Positions 51,936-59,687 of a DNA stretch of 64,000 bases are shown here, in pieces. This DNA is from Curtobacterium sp. Leaf261 (lineage in GTDB: Bacteria > Actinomycetota > Actinomycetes > Actinomycetales > Microbacteriaceae): contig NZ_LMMJ01000009.1 of the NCBI RefSeq assembly GCF_001422205.1, positions 62,001 to 126,000 on the forward strand, given 5' to 3'. Under the pieces are notes generated by a model, which was given only the letters and a program-made list of their open reading frames with translations, did no database searches and had not been told where the DNA came from. Position 1 is the stretch's first letter. Each line of letters starts with the position of its first letter. The position numbers and the translations under genes are program-made.

Positions 51936-52787
51936 ATGACCCGCTACCTCATCACCGGAGCCGCCGGCATGCTCGGCCAGGATCTCCGGCACGCCCTCGC
52001 CGACCGCGACGTCACGGCGCTCTCCCGCGCCGAGCTCGACATCACGGACGCCAGCGCCGTCGAGCGGGCGGTCGCCGGCCACGACGTCGTCATCAACTCC
52101 GCCGCCTACACGAAGGTCGACGACGCCGAGACGAACGAGGCCGAGGCGCACCGCGTCAACGCCGACGGTCCCGCGGTCCTCGCGAGGGCGAGCGTGCAGG
52201 CCGGCGCGAAGCTCGTCACCGTGTCGACGGACTACGTCTTCGACGGCAACGGCACGGCGCCCTACGCCGAGGACGCGCCGACCGACCCGCTCAACGCCTA
52301 CGGGCGCTCCAAGGCGGCCGGCGAGGCGCTCGTCCGCTCGATCGCTCCGGACTCGTCGTACATCGTGCGCACCGCGTGGATCTACGGCGCGCACGGGCCG
52401 AACTTCGCGAAGACGATGCTCCGGCTCGCCGGGTCGCACGAGACCGTCAGCGTCGTCGTCGACCAGGTCGGACAGCCGACGTGGACGGGCGACCTCGCGG
52501 CGCAGATAGTCGCGCTGCTCGACGCCGACGCCCCGGCGGGGATCTACCACGGGACGAACAGCGGTCAGGGCTCGTGGTTCGACTTCACCCGGGCGATCTT
52601 CAGCGAGGCCGGGCTCGACCCCGAGCGCGTGCAGCCCACCGACAGCGGTGCGTTCGTCCGTCCCGCGCCGCGGCCCGCCTACAGCGTGCTCGGCCACGAC
52701 GCCTGGTCGCGCGCCGGTCTCGCCCCGATGCGCGACTGGCGGGAGGCACTGCACGCCGCCGCCGAGGCGGGTGTCCTGAGCGCGTGA
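51936..52787 (+). CDS. rmlD: dTDP-4-dehydrorhamnose reductase
   Basis: The 283-aa enzyme reduces dTDP-4-keto-L-rhamnose to dTDP-L-rhamnose with NAD(P)H. It has TRYLITGAAGMLGQDLRHAL, VVINSAAYTKVDDAETNEAE with the nucleotide-binding Ala/Ala/Tyr/Thr stretch, VSTDYVFDGNGTAPYAEDAP, and the Tyr/Lys pair of NAYGRSKAAGEALV. The start is ATG 51936; I see no strong Shine-Dalgarno. The stop overlaps the next gene by GTGA. Together with rmlA, rmlB and rmlC it completes the dTDP-rhamnose pathway inside this window. Confidence 0.97.
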   Translation: MTRYLITGAAGMLGQDLRHALADRDVTALSRAELDITDASAVERAVAGHDVVINSAAYTKVDDAETNEAEAHRVNADGPAVLARASVQAGAKLVTVSTDYVFDGNGTAPYAEDAPTDPLNAYGRSKAAGEALVRSIAPDSSYIVRTAWIYGAHGPNFAKTMLRLAGSHETVSVVVDQVGQPTWTGDLAAQIVALLDADAPAGIYHGTNSGQGSWFDFTRAIFSEAGLDPERVQPTDSGAFVRPAPRPAYSVLGHDAWSRAGLAPMRDWREALHAAAEAGVLSA

Positions 52788-53716
52788 CCCGGGCCACAGC
52801 CCTCGTGGTGGGCGGCGGCGGGTTCCTCGGGCGAGCCGTCGCCGGCGCGCTCCGGGCGGCGGGCACCGAGGTGTCGGTCCCGACCGTGCCGTGGGCGTCC
52901 CCGGCGGACGCGGCAGCGACGCTCGTCGAGGCCGTCCGCGCGATCCGGTCCCACGGGTCCCCGTGGCGCCTCGTCTGGTGCGCGGGCGTCGGCATCGTGG
53001 ACACCGGGGCCGACGCGTTCGAGGCCGAGGCGGCCCTGCTCGACGAGGTCCTCGACGCCACGTCGATGCCGGCGGGTGGCCCGGACTCCGACGGGGTCGT
53101 GTTCTTCGCGTCCTCGGCCGGAGCCGTCTACGCGGGATCAGCCGAAGCGCCGTTCGACGAGTCGACGACCCCGGTGCCCCTCGCCCCGTACGGACGCACC
53201 AGGCTCCGCGCCGAGGAACGGTTCGCGACCTGGTGCACCGAGACCGGAGCCGCGCTCCTCGTCGGACGGATCGCGAACCTCTACGGCCCGGGGGCGAACC
53301 TGTCGAAGCCGCAGGGCCTCGTCTCCCAGCTCGCGCTCGCCCACGTCGAGCACCGTCCGTTCACCGTCTGGGTCCCACCGGAGACCACGCGCGACTACCT
53401 CTACATCGACGACGCGGCCGCCATGGTCGTCGCGGCGATCGACATGGTGGCGCGTCGCCGCGACCACACCCCGACCACGAAGATCTTCGCGGCGCAGCAG
53501 GGTCGGACGATCACGGACGTCGTCGACGCCGTCACCCGGGCCGTCGGGGCCCCACTCGACGTCCGGACGGGCACCAGCGCGACCGCCTCGGTGCACGGTC
53601 GCGATCTGCGGTTCCGTTCCACGATCCTCCCGGCCGTCGACGACCGCACGCTCGTCGCGTTCGATGACGGCGTCCGCCGGACGGTCGACGCGATCCGCGC
53701 GAGGCACGTCCGATGA
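52784..53716 (+). CDS. NAD-dependent epimerase/dehydratase-like protein with Arg for the catalytic Lys
   Basis: The 310-aa protein starts at GTG 52784. It has an SDR-type Gly-rich start (LVVGGGGFLGRAVAGALRAA), FFASSAGAVYAGS with the Ser, and TTPVPLAPYGRTRLRAEERF. In the usual extended SDR motif Y-x-x-x-K this reads Y136-G-R-T-R140, so the Lys is Arg. RIANLYGPGANLSKPQGLVS and ETTRDYLYIDDAAAMVV are well kept. It is coupled to rmlD and to the following DUF2142 gene. It may be a modifying enzyme for the same sugar nucleotides or a non-catalytic relative. Confidence 0.8.
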   Translation: MTRATALVVGGGGFLGRAVAGALRAAGTEVSVPTVPWASPADAAATLVEAVRAIRSHGSPWRLVWCAGVGIVDTGADAFEAEAALLDEVLDATSMPAGGPDSDGVVFFASSAGAVYAGSAEAPFDESTTPVPLAPYGRTRLRAEERFATWCTETGAALLVGRIANLYGPGANLSKPQGLVSQLALAHVEHRPFTVWVPPETTRDYLYIDDAAAMVVAAIDMVARRRDHTPTTKIFAAQQGRTITDVVDAVTRAVGAPLDVRTGTSATASVHGRDLRFRSTILPAVDDRTLVAFDDGVRRTVDAIRARHVR

Positions 53717-55398
53717 CCACCCCGACACGAGGAGCCGAGATGCCCGGACCGAGCCGGCGCGACCGCATCACCGGCTGGCTCGGTGCGCACCCGTGGTTGT
53801 CCGTGACCGTCGTGAGCGCCGTGCTGTTCGTGCTCGCCGCCTCGATCGCGCGCGCCTTCACCTACCCGCCCCTCAACGGCGGCGACGAGCCGGCGCACTT
53901 CGACTACGTAATCTCCGTGTGGCACGGACACCTGCCGGTGTTCGAGAACGGTCTGACCTACCGGGCGCCGTTCGGTGCGTCGACGCCCGTGCAGTGGGTC
54001 TCGCAGCACCCGCCGCTGTACTACCTGGTGCTCGCACCGGTCGTCGCGCCGCTCTTCGACAGCGGCCATGCACTCCTGGCGGTGATGGCCGGTCGCGGCA
54101 TGAGTGCGCTGATGACGGGCGGCGTCGTGCTCGCGTCGGCGTGGGCCGCATGGCGCTGCTTCCCCGGTCACCGGCGTCTGCCCGGCGGTGTCGCGATCGT
54201 GACCGCGCTGGCCGGGATGGTCATCCAACAGGGCGGTTCGATCTACAACGACGTGCTGTTCGTGCTGTTCTCGGTCCTGGCGTGCGGGATCGCCGGTGCC
54301 GCGATCCGTTCGGGGATGGGCGGCGGGCTCTTCATCGGGGCCGTGCTCGTCTGCGCCGGCGGCATGACCACGCGGCTCTCGTTCGCACTCTGGATGGTCG
54401 CGCTGCTCGTCGCGATCGTCCTCGCGCGGCGCGTCCGTCTCTGGCGACTGTCGGGTGTCCGCGCCCGGATCGTCGCGGTCCTCGGCCCGGTCGTCGCCGC
54501 GGGTGCGGCGTCCGGGTGGTTCTACCTGCACAACAAGGCGACGGCGGGGAACTTCAGCGGCCGACACGCTGAGTGGGGCCTCGAGCACATGGGCCGCGTC
54601 GTGCGCCCGCGCCTCGACGTCGCGTTCGACGGCACCTTCTGGACCGGGCTGTACGGCGTCTACCGCGGTGTGCTCCCCCAGACCGACCTCACGCAGTGGT
54701 TCATCATGCTCGTCCCGATGGCGCTCGCGGCTGCCGCCGGTGTCTGGGTCCTGCTCCGTCGCCGGCGGACCGCCGAGCATCCGAGCCGTCGTGCGGACGG
54801 CCGCGAGCAGCGGCTGCACCGGCTCCGCACCGCCCTCGTGGTCGCGATGCTGGTCGCCGTCACGATCCTGCTCAGTGTGATCGAGATCGGCTACGTGCAC
54901 GGGGGCGGCGCTCCGAACACCCGGTACGCGCTGACCGTGATGATCGTGATCGCGATGGTGATGGCTGCCGGACTGACCGCCGTCCGCCGCGCGTCGGGCG
55001 TCCTGCTGACGCTCTGGATCGCCGCGGCGTTCATCCCGTACCTGTCGCTCGTCGACCTGCACGTCGTCGGCATCGTGCCGCACGCCGCTCGGGTCGTCCA
55101 GTTCATGGTGGCGCTGTCCGTCGTCGCGGCGGTCGGGTGCGTCGTCGGGGCGTTCCTCGACGCACGCCGAGCGGCCGGGCCGGACGCCCACCGAGCCGGG
55201 CCGGAGGCTCGCCGAGACGGGCCAGACGCCCACCGAGCCGGGCCGGAGGCTCGCCAAGACGGGGCGGAGGCTCGCCGAGACGGGGCGGAGGCTCGCCGAG
55301 ACGGGGCGGAGGCTCGCCAGCCGGGTGCGGGCTCAGGCGCGGCGGGCGGCGTCGAGCAGCAGGCGGTACCGATCGCCGACCGCCTCGACGGTGTGTGA
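53713..55398 (+). CDS. DUF2142 membrane protein with heptad-repeat tail (paralogue 3)
   Basis: The 561-aa protein starts at ATG 53713, overlapping the epimerase stop. After one helix comes the loop LNGGDEPAHFDYVISVWHGH with the D-E-x-x-H triad, then about ten helices. From about residue 488 to 535 the sequence is seven heptads of the types GPDAHRA, GPEARRD and GAEARRD, encoded by 21-bp DNA repeats. The last 66 nt overlap the end of the convergent GT4 gene. The tail is probably a late addition created by repeat expansion at the gene junction, because the helix-rich body resembles the other two paralogues. Confidence 0.82.
   Translation: MTTPTRGAEMPGPSRRDRITGWLGAHPWLSVTVVSAVLFVLAASIARAFTYPPLNGGDEPAHFDYVISVWHGHLPVFENGLTYRAPFGASTPVQWVSQHPPLYYLVLAPVVAPLFDSGHALLAVMAGRGMSALMTGGVVLASAWAAWRCFPGHRRLPGGVAIVTALAGMVIQQGGSIYNDVLFVLFSVLACGIAGAAIRSGMGGGLFIGAVLVCAGGMTTRLSFALWMVALLVAIVLARRVRLWRLSGVRARIVAVLGPVVAAGAASGWFYLHNKATAGNFSGRHAEWGLEHMGRVVRPRLDVAFDGTFWTGLYGVYRGVLPQTDLTQWFIMLVPMALAAAAGVWVLLRRRRTAEHPSRRADGREQRLHRLRTALVVAMLVAVTILLSVIEIGYVHGGGAPNTRYALTVMIVIAMVMAAGLTAVRRASGVLLTLWIAAAFIPYLSLVDLHVVGIVPHAARVVQFMVALSVVAAVGCVVGAFLDARRAAGPDAHRAGPEARRDGPDAHRAGPEARQDGAEARRDGAEARRDGAEARQPGAGSGAAGGVEQQAVPIADRLDGV
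55180..55318 (+). repeat. 21-bp tandem repeats, about 6.6 copies
   Basis: Units of GGAGGCTCGCCGAGACGGGGC and related 21-mers run from 55180 to 55318. The copies at 55245-55265, 55266-55286 and 55287-55307 are almost identical; the first four form a 42-bp higher-order unit. They are in frame with the DUF2142 gene and end 15 bp before the stop of the convergent GT4 gene. Confidence 0.93.
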
Positions 55399-56508
55399 CG
55401 CGGCGGTGATCGCCGCGGCACGGCCGAGCCGGTCCCCGAGCTCCAGATCGGCGACGAGCCGGTCCACGGCCGCGGCGAGCGCGTCGGGGTCACCGGGTGC
55501 GACGAGGAGTCCGTTGACGCCGTCCTCGATGACGTCGACGATCCCGGGCACCGCTGAGGCGACGATCGCGCACCCGGCCGACATCGCCTCGAGGAGCGCG
55601 ACCGGCAGCCCGTCGCGGTCGCCGTTCCTCGCCGGAACCGACGGGTAGAGCGCGACACTCGCGCGGGCGTACTCCGCCGCCAGGGCCTCCTTGCCGAGCG
55701 CACCCCGGAACACGACGGTGTCACCGGCCCGCCGTTCCAGGTCTGCCCGGAGCGGTCCGTCGCCGACGACCACGACCGACGAGCGCTCCACGGTCCGGTC
55801 GAGCGCATCGAGGAGGACCGCCGCACCCTTCTTCTCGACGAGCCGTCCGACGAAGAGCACCCGGCCTGGCACCCGGGTCTCGGTCGCCACCGCCCGCGAG
55901 ATCGGCTCGAGGTCGACCCCCATCGGCACCACGTGGACCTGGTCCGGTCGCGCCCCGAGGGCCGCGAGTTCCCGCGCCATGTCGGTGCTCATGCACGTCA
56001 CGGACGCAGCGCTCCGGATCACGGCGCGTTTGACGGCCTGGAGGATCGGGGCGCGCAGTGCGTAGAGGTCACCACCCAGCGTCGTCACGACACGCGGCAG
56101 GTCACCGAGGACGAGCCGCCCGACAGCCCCCTGCGGGATGATCCAGTGCAGGAGCGCGACGTCGGGATGCGACCGCCGCTGCTCGCGGCGGAGCGCCACG
56201 GCCATCGCCCCGAAGAAGAACGGCACCTGCAGCCAGCGCTTCCGGTCCGCGCGGAGGTTGTCGACGATCGCGCCGTCGGCGAGGTCCCGCCAGCGCTCAG
56301 GGAAGTAGCGGAACCTCCGGACCTCGACGCCGCCGATCGACTGATGCCGACGGGCGCCCCTCGTCATCGGTGCGACGACGACGACCCGGTGGTCCCGGGA
56401 CAGTGCGATCGCCAGGTCGAGGACGAACCCCGGCGTGCCGTCCCCCGCCTCGGCCGGGAACGTCGACGCCGCGACGAGCACGGTCGGACGGGCGGAATCG
56501 GGCTGCAT
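55333..56508 (-). CDS. GT4 family glycosyltransferase
   Basis: The 391-aa enzyme is placed at ATG 56508; an upstream ATG at 56547 would overlap the divergent gene start. It has PTVLVAASTFPAEAGDGTPG, the acceptor-domain motif VVTTLGGDLYALRAPILQAV and HVVPMGVDLEPISRAVATET. The donor domain has RVLFVGRLVEKKGAAVLLDA and the GT4 acidic pattern near DGLPVALLEAMSAGCAIVAS. Its 3' end overlaps the tail of the convergent DUF2142 gene by 66 nt. The likely role is transfer of a sugar to a cytosolic lipid-linked intermediate; the sugar is unknown. Confidence 0.9.
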   Translation of the reverse strand: MQPDSARPTVLVAASTFPAEAGDGTPGFVLDLAIALSRDHRVVVVAPMTRGARRHQSIGGVEVRRFRYFPERWRDLADGAIVDNLRADRKRWLQVPFFFGAMAVALRREQRRSHPDVALLHWIIPQGAVGRLVLGDLPRVVTTLGGDLYALRAPILQAVKRAVIRSAASVTCMSTDMARELAALGARPDQVHVVPMGVDLEPISRAVATETRVPGRVLFVGRLVEKKGAAVLLDALDRTVERSSVVVVGDGPLRADLERRAGDTVVFRGALGKEALAAEYARASVALYPSVPARNGDRDGLPVALLEAMSAGCAIVASAVPGIVDVIEDGVNGLLVAPGDPDALAAAVDRLVADLELGDRLGRAAAITAASHTVEAVGDRYRLLLDAARRA

Positions 56509-56522
56509 GCGGCGGGCTCGCT

Positions 56523-56528
56523 TAGAGT
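56523..56528 (+). promoter_or_regulatory. -10 element TAGAGT (leaderless)
   Basis: TAGAGT ends 9 nt before ATG 56538 in the 29-bp divergent gap and no ribosome-binding site is present. Confidence 0.6.
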
Positions 56529-56537
56529 TGTCGGTCG

Positions 56538-57611
56538 ATGGACGCACAGCAGCCTACGGGGTCCGCGCCGACGCCCCCGCCGAGGCCCGAACACGCCGAC
56601 GAGCAGGCAGCGCACGCCGACGAGCGGGCGTCGAGCGTCGCCGGGGACCCCTCGGACGACGCCGCCTCGCCGAGGTCCGGGCGTGAGCGGGTCCTGACGG
56701 TCGTCAAGTGGCTCGCCGCGGTCGTCGCGGTCGTGCTGCTCGTGGTCGGCGTGGTCGGCCAGTGGGACCGGATCGTCGCGGACTTCGCCCGCCTCGACGC
56801 GCGCACCGTGCTGCTCGGCATCGCGTGCACCCTCGCCGCACTCGTGGCCAACATGCTCTCCTGGCGCGCGATGATGGCCGCGACCGGCGCCAGGGTCCGC
56901 GTCGCTGCGGCAGCGTCCATCTTCTTCGTCGGCCAGCTCGGCAAGTACATCCCCGGCGGGGTCTGGTCGATCGCCGCGCAGTCCGAACTCGGTCGGGCCC
57001 ACGGACTCGCCCGGACCGGGAGCGCAGTCGCGTCGCTCGCATCGATGCTCGTCAGCATGGTCACGGCAGCGCTCGTCGGACTCGTCGGTCTGCTGCTGTC
57101 CTCCGGCGACGGTCTCCGGACCTTCTGGTGGCTCGTCCTCGTGGTGGTCGTCGGTCTCGTCGCGCTCACCCCGACCTTCCTCGGTCGCCTCATTGCGCTC
57201 GCCTTCCGTGTGCTCCGACGACCGCCCCAGGACATCCGCCTGACCTGGTCCGGGACGATCTGGTCGATCGTCTGGTCGATCGTGATGTGGCTCGCGTACG
57301 GCGTCCAGGCGACCCTGGTGCTCCGGGCCTTCGGTGTCGAGACCGCGGCGCTCTTCCCGATCGCCGCCGGTGCCTACGCGGTCGCCTGGCTCGTCGGGTT
57401 CGTGGTCGTCATCGCCCCGGCCGGCCTCGGACCGCGCGAGGGCGTACTGGTCCTGCTGCTCGGCGCGGCCGCCGGCGCGAGCGGCGCACTCGCCCTCGCG
57501 GTGGTCAGCCGCGCGTTCATGACGCTCGGCGACGCCGTCCTCGCCGGTGTCGGGTCCGCACTCGCGGTCCGGCACCGTCGACGCGCGGCCCGGGCACCAG
57601 AGCGGCCCTGA
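56538..57611 (+). CDS. LPG synthase transmembrane-domain (UPF0104) membrane protein
   Basis: The 357-aa protein has an Ala/Glu/His-rich cytoplasmic tail (1-50), then about eight hydrophobic segments. The family pattern FFVGQLGKYIPGGVWSIAAQ is clear, as is IAPAGLGPREGVLVLLLG near the C-terminus. These correspond to the transmembrane flippase half of lysylphosphatidylglycerol synthase. The catalytic aminoacyl-transferase half is absent. Stand-alone members are common in glycan loci and are thought to flip lipid-linked substrates. The gene starts at ATG 56538 under a leaderless promoter. Confidence 0.87.
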   Translation: MDAQQPTGSAPTPPPRPEHADEQAAHADERASSVAGDPSDDAASPRSGRERVLTVVKWLAAVVAVVLLVVGVVGQWDRIVADFARLDARTVLLGIACTLAALVANMLSWRAMMAATGARVRVAAAASIFFVGQLGKYIPGGVWSIAAQSELGRAHGLARTGSAVASLASMLVSMVTAALVGLVGLLLSSGDGLRTFWWLVLVVVVGLVALTPTFLGRLIALAFRVLRRPPQDIRLTWSGTIWSIVWSIVMWLAYGVQATLVLRAFGVETAALFPIAAGAYAVAWLVGFVVVIAPAGLGPREGVLVLLLGAAAGASGALALAVVSRAFMTLGDAVLAGVGSALAVRHRRRAARAPERP

Positions 57612-57717
57612 CCAAGAACCCCGGCCCAGGAACCCCGGCCCGGGTCCCCGCGTCGCCCGCACCCGACAGGCACCCGGTGACGCGGTGCGCCGGAGCGGAA
57701 TTGCCGGTGGGCACTGA

Positions 57718-57723
57718 TACTGT
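57718..57723 (+). promoter_or_regulatory. -10 element TACTGT for the GT4 gene
   Basis: TACTGT lies 84 nt before ATG 57808, whose leader contains CCAGGAGAGT as ribosome-binding site. Confidence 0.5.
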
Positions 57724-57807
57724 CGGGCAGCCCGGACGGGGAGGCGCTCGCGCCTCGGTATCCCGTCGGACGAGCACCCGAGCCAGACCAGGAGAGTACC
57801 CACCGAG

Positions 57808-58950
57808 ATGACCACCCTGCGCGTGATCGTCGACCAGACCGTCGCCCCCGTCCCGGGTGGCATCGGTCGGTACGCTGAGGAACTCACGCGCGAGCTCATC
57901 GCGACCGCTCCCGCCGGCTGCGACGTCGCGGGCATCGTCTCCGCGACGACGCCGGCCGACCTCGCCCACCTCAGGATGCTCCTGCCGGGCCTCGTCGAGC
58001 TCGAGCGGTTGGCGCTCCCCCGTCGCGAACTCTCGCTCGCCTGGGAAGCCGGGTTCGGCAAGCACGCCAGCAAGGGCATGGTCCACTCGCCGAGCGTGCT
58101 CGGCCCCCTCGTCAAGCACAACCGCTTCATGGAACCCGGACACCAGACGGTCATCACGGTCCACGACGTCGTGCCATGGACGCACCCCAAGACCCTCACC
58201 GCGCGCGGTGTGCACTTCCACAAGGCCATGGTGAAGCGAGCCTGGAAGCACGCGGACGCGGTCGTCGTGCCCACGCACGCGGTCGCGGCGCAGCTCAACG
58301 AGATCCACCGCTTCGACGAGCGGCTCCGTGTCATCGGCGGCGCACCGAGCGGACGGCTCCGCGTCCCCGTCGACGCGGACGTCCGGGCCGAGCGTCTCGG
58401 GCTGCCCGAGCGGTACGTCCTCGCCATCGGGACCCTCGAGCCCCGCAAGGGCCTGCAGTACCTCATCGAGGCGATGGCGCACCCGGACGCGCCGGCGGAC
58501 ATCCCCCTCGTCATCGGCGGCCCCGACGGCTGGGGCGACGTGGACGTCGTGGGGACCGCCGAGCGTGCCGGTCTGGCACCGGGGCGGGTCAAGGTCCTCG
58601 GGCGCGTCGACGACGCCGACCTCGCGGTGGCGTACTCACGCGCGTCGGTCTTCGTGTTCCCGAGCCTCGCCGAGGGCTTCGGGCTGCCCGTGATCGAGGC
58701 GATGAGCCTCGGGACCCCGGTCATCCACTCCGACGCTCCCGCGGTGCGCGAGGTCGCCTCCGACGCTGCGGTCATGGTCGAGACGAGTCCGCTCGAGAGC
58801 TACCCGGAGCGACTCGCACACGCGATCTTCCAGGTCACGAGCGACTCCACGCTCGCCGAGCAGCTGACGTTCGCCGGTCCGGACCGCGCCCGGATGTTCG
58901 ACTGGCGTGACTCCGCGAACGAGGTCTGGCAGCTGCACGCCGACCTCTGA
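57808..58950 (+). CDS. GT4 family glycosyltransferase
   Basis: The 380-aa enzyme starts at ATG 57808 with AGGAGAG upstream. It has TLRVIVDQTVAPVPGGIGRY, VHSPSVLGPLVKHNRF, VITVHDVVPWTHPKTLTARG, then VLAIGTLEPRKGLQYLIEAM and the E-x7-E motif in SLAEGFGLPVIEAMSLGTPV. It is a close relative in layout to the GT4 encoded at 41591 (same length). The gene is monocistronic in appearance, with family B palindromes beyond its stop. A mannosyl- or rhamnosyltransferase role is plausible but not shown. Confidence 0.92.
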   Translation: MTTLRVIVDQTVAPVPGGIGRYAEELTRELIATAPAGCDVAGIVSATTPADLAHLRMLLPGLVELERLALPRRELSLAWEAGFGKHASKGMVHSPSVLGPLVKHNRFMEPGHQTVITVHDVVPWTHPKTLTARGVHFHKAMVKRAWKHADAVVVPTHAVAAQLNEIHRFDERLRVIGGAPSGRLRVPVDADVRAERLGLPERYVLAIGTLEPRKGLQYLIEAMAHPDAPADIPLVIGGPDGWGDVDVVGTAERAGLAPGRVKVLGRVDDADLAVAYSRASVFVFPSLAEGFGLPVIEAMSLGTPVIHSDAPAVREVASDAAVMVETSPLESYPERLAHAIFQVTSDSTLAEQLTFAGPDRARMFDWRDSANEVWQLHADL

Positions 58951-58998
58951 CACGAGGCCAGTCCTGCGCCGCCGACTTCTCCACGGCCCGTCCTGCGC

Positions 58999-59130
58999 CA
59001 GGGAGCGTCAACTGCGCCAGGGATCACCTCGGGGCGTTGACGCTCCCTGAGGCAGAACAGAACAGGACTGGGCGGGACGGGACGGGACAGGTCAGAACAG
59101 GGCAGAACGAGACAGGACGGGCGGCTGCGG
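58999..59130. terminator. Family B inverted repeat plus purine-rich short repeats
   Basis: CAGGGAGCGTCAAC (58999-59012) and its exact complement (59036-59049) form a 14-bp stem between the converging GT4 and purE genes. It matches the element at 29526 except for two symmetric changes (GCGAGCG to GGGAGCG). From 59050 to ~59130 the strand is an irregular array of CAGAACAG and GGGACGG units. Confidence 0.75.
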
Positions 59131-59149
59131 CGATCGGCGCCGAGAGCGC

Positions 59150-59659
59150 CTAGAGCGCCTCGCGGAGCGCGGCGGCCTTCTGCTCGACCAAGGCCTCGAG
59201 TCCGTCGGCGTACGCGGCGAGTCGGGCGGACACCCCGGCGTCGGCCGTCCCGATGATCCTGGCGGCGAGGAGTCCGGCGTTCGCGGCACCGTTGATCGCC
59301 ATGGTCGCGACCGGGATCCCGGCGGGCATCTGCACGATCGACAGGAGCGAGTCGAGGCCGTCGAGCCGCGCGAGCTGCACCGGGACGCCGATCACGGGCA
59401 GCGTCGTCACCGCTGCGAGCATCCCCGGCAGGTGCGCGGCTCCCCCGGCGCCGGCGATGACGACCCGGATGCCACGGGCTGCCGCACCGCGTCCGAACCG
59501 CATCATCTTGTCGGGGGTGCGGTGCGCCGAGACGACGTCCGCCTCGAACGGGATGCCGAGTTCGGTGAGCATGTCGGCCGCCGGGCGCATCGTCGGCCAG
59601 TCCGAGTCGGACCCCATCACGACGGAGACGAGCGGCTGTGGGTCGGTGCTGTCGGTCAC
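59150..59659 (-). CDS. purE: 5-(carboxyamino)imidazole ribonucleotide mutase
   Basis: The 169-aa enzyme (class I PurE) moves the carboxyl group of N5-CAIR to give CAIR in purine synthesis. It has [40 protein letters not shown] with the catalytic His, and [20 protein letters not shown]. The start is GTG 59659, 6 nt after TACGAT, with no Shine-Dalgarno. PurK, the partner that makes N5-CAIR, is encoded 1.8 kb upstream on the same strand with a cellulase gene between them. purE has its own promoter, so separation need not disturb expression. Confidence 0.97.
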   Translation of the reverse strand: MTDSTDPQPLVSVVMGSDSDWPTMRPAADMLTELGIPFEADVVSAHRTPDKMMRFGRGAAARGIRVVIAGAGGAAHLPGMLAAVTTLPVIGVPVQLARLDGLDSLLSIVQMPAGIPVATMAINGAANAGLLAARIIGTADAGVSARLAAYADGLEALVEQKAAALREAL

Positions 59660-59665
59660 GCCACG

Positions 59666-59671
59666 ATCGTA
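59666..59671 (-). promoter_or_regulatory. -10 element TACGAT for purE (leaderless)
   Basis: TACGAT is followed by 6 nt and GTG 59659. It lies in the 28-bp gap after the cellulase stop. Confidence 0.7.
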
Positions 59672-59687
59672 CCGGGGCCGGGGCGCG

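Noticed and set aside
55180..55318. 21-bp repeats as a CRISPR array
   Set aside because: The units are directly adjacent without spacers and encode a regular heptad in frame.
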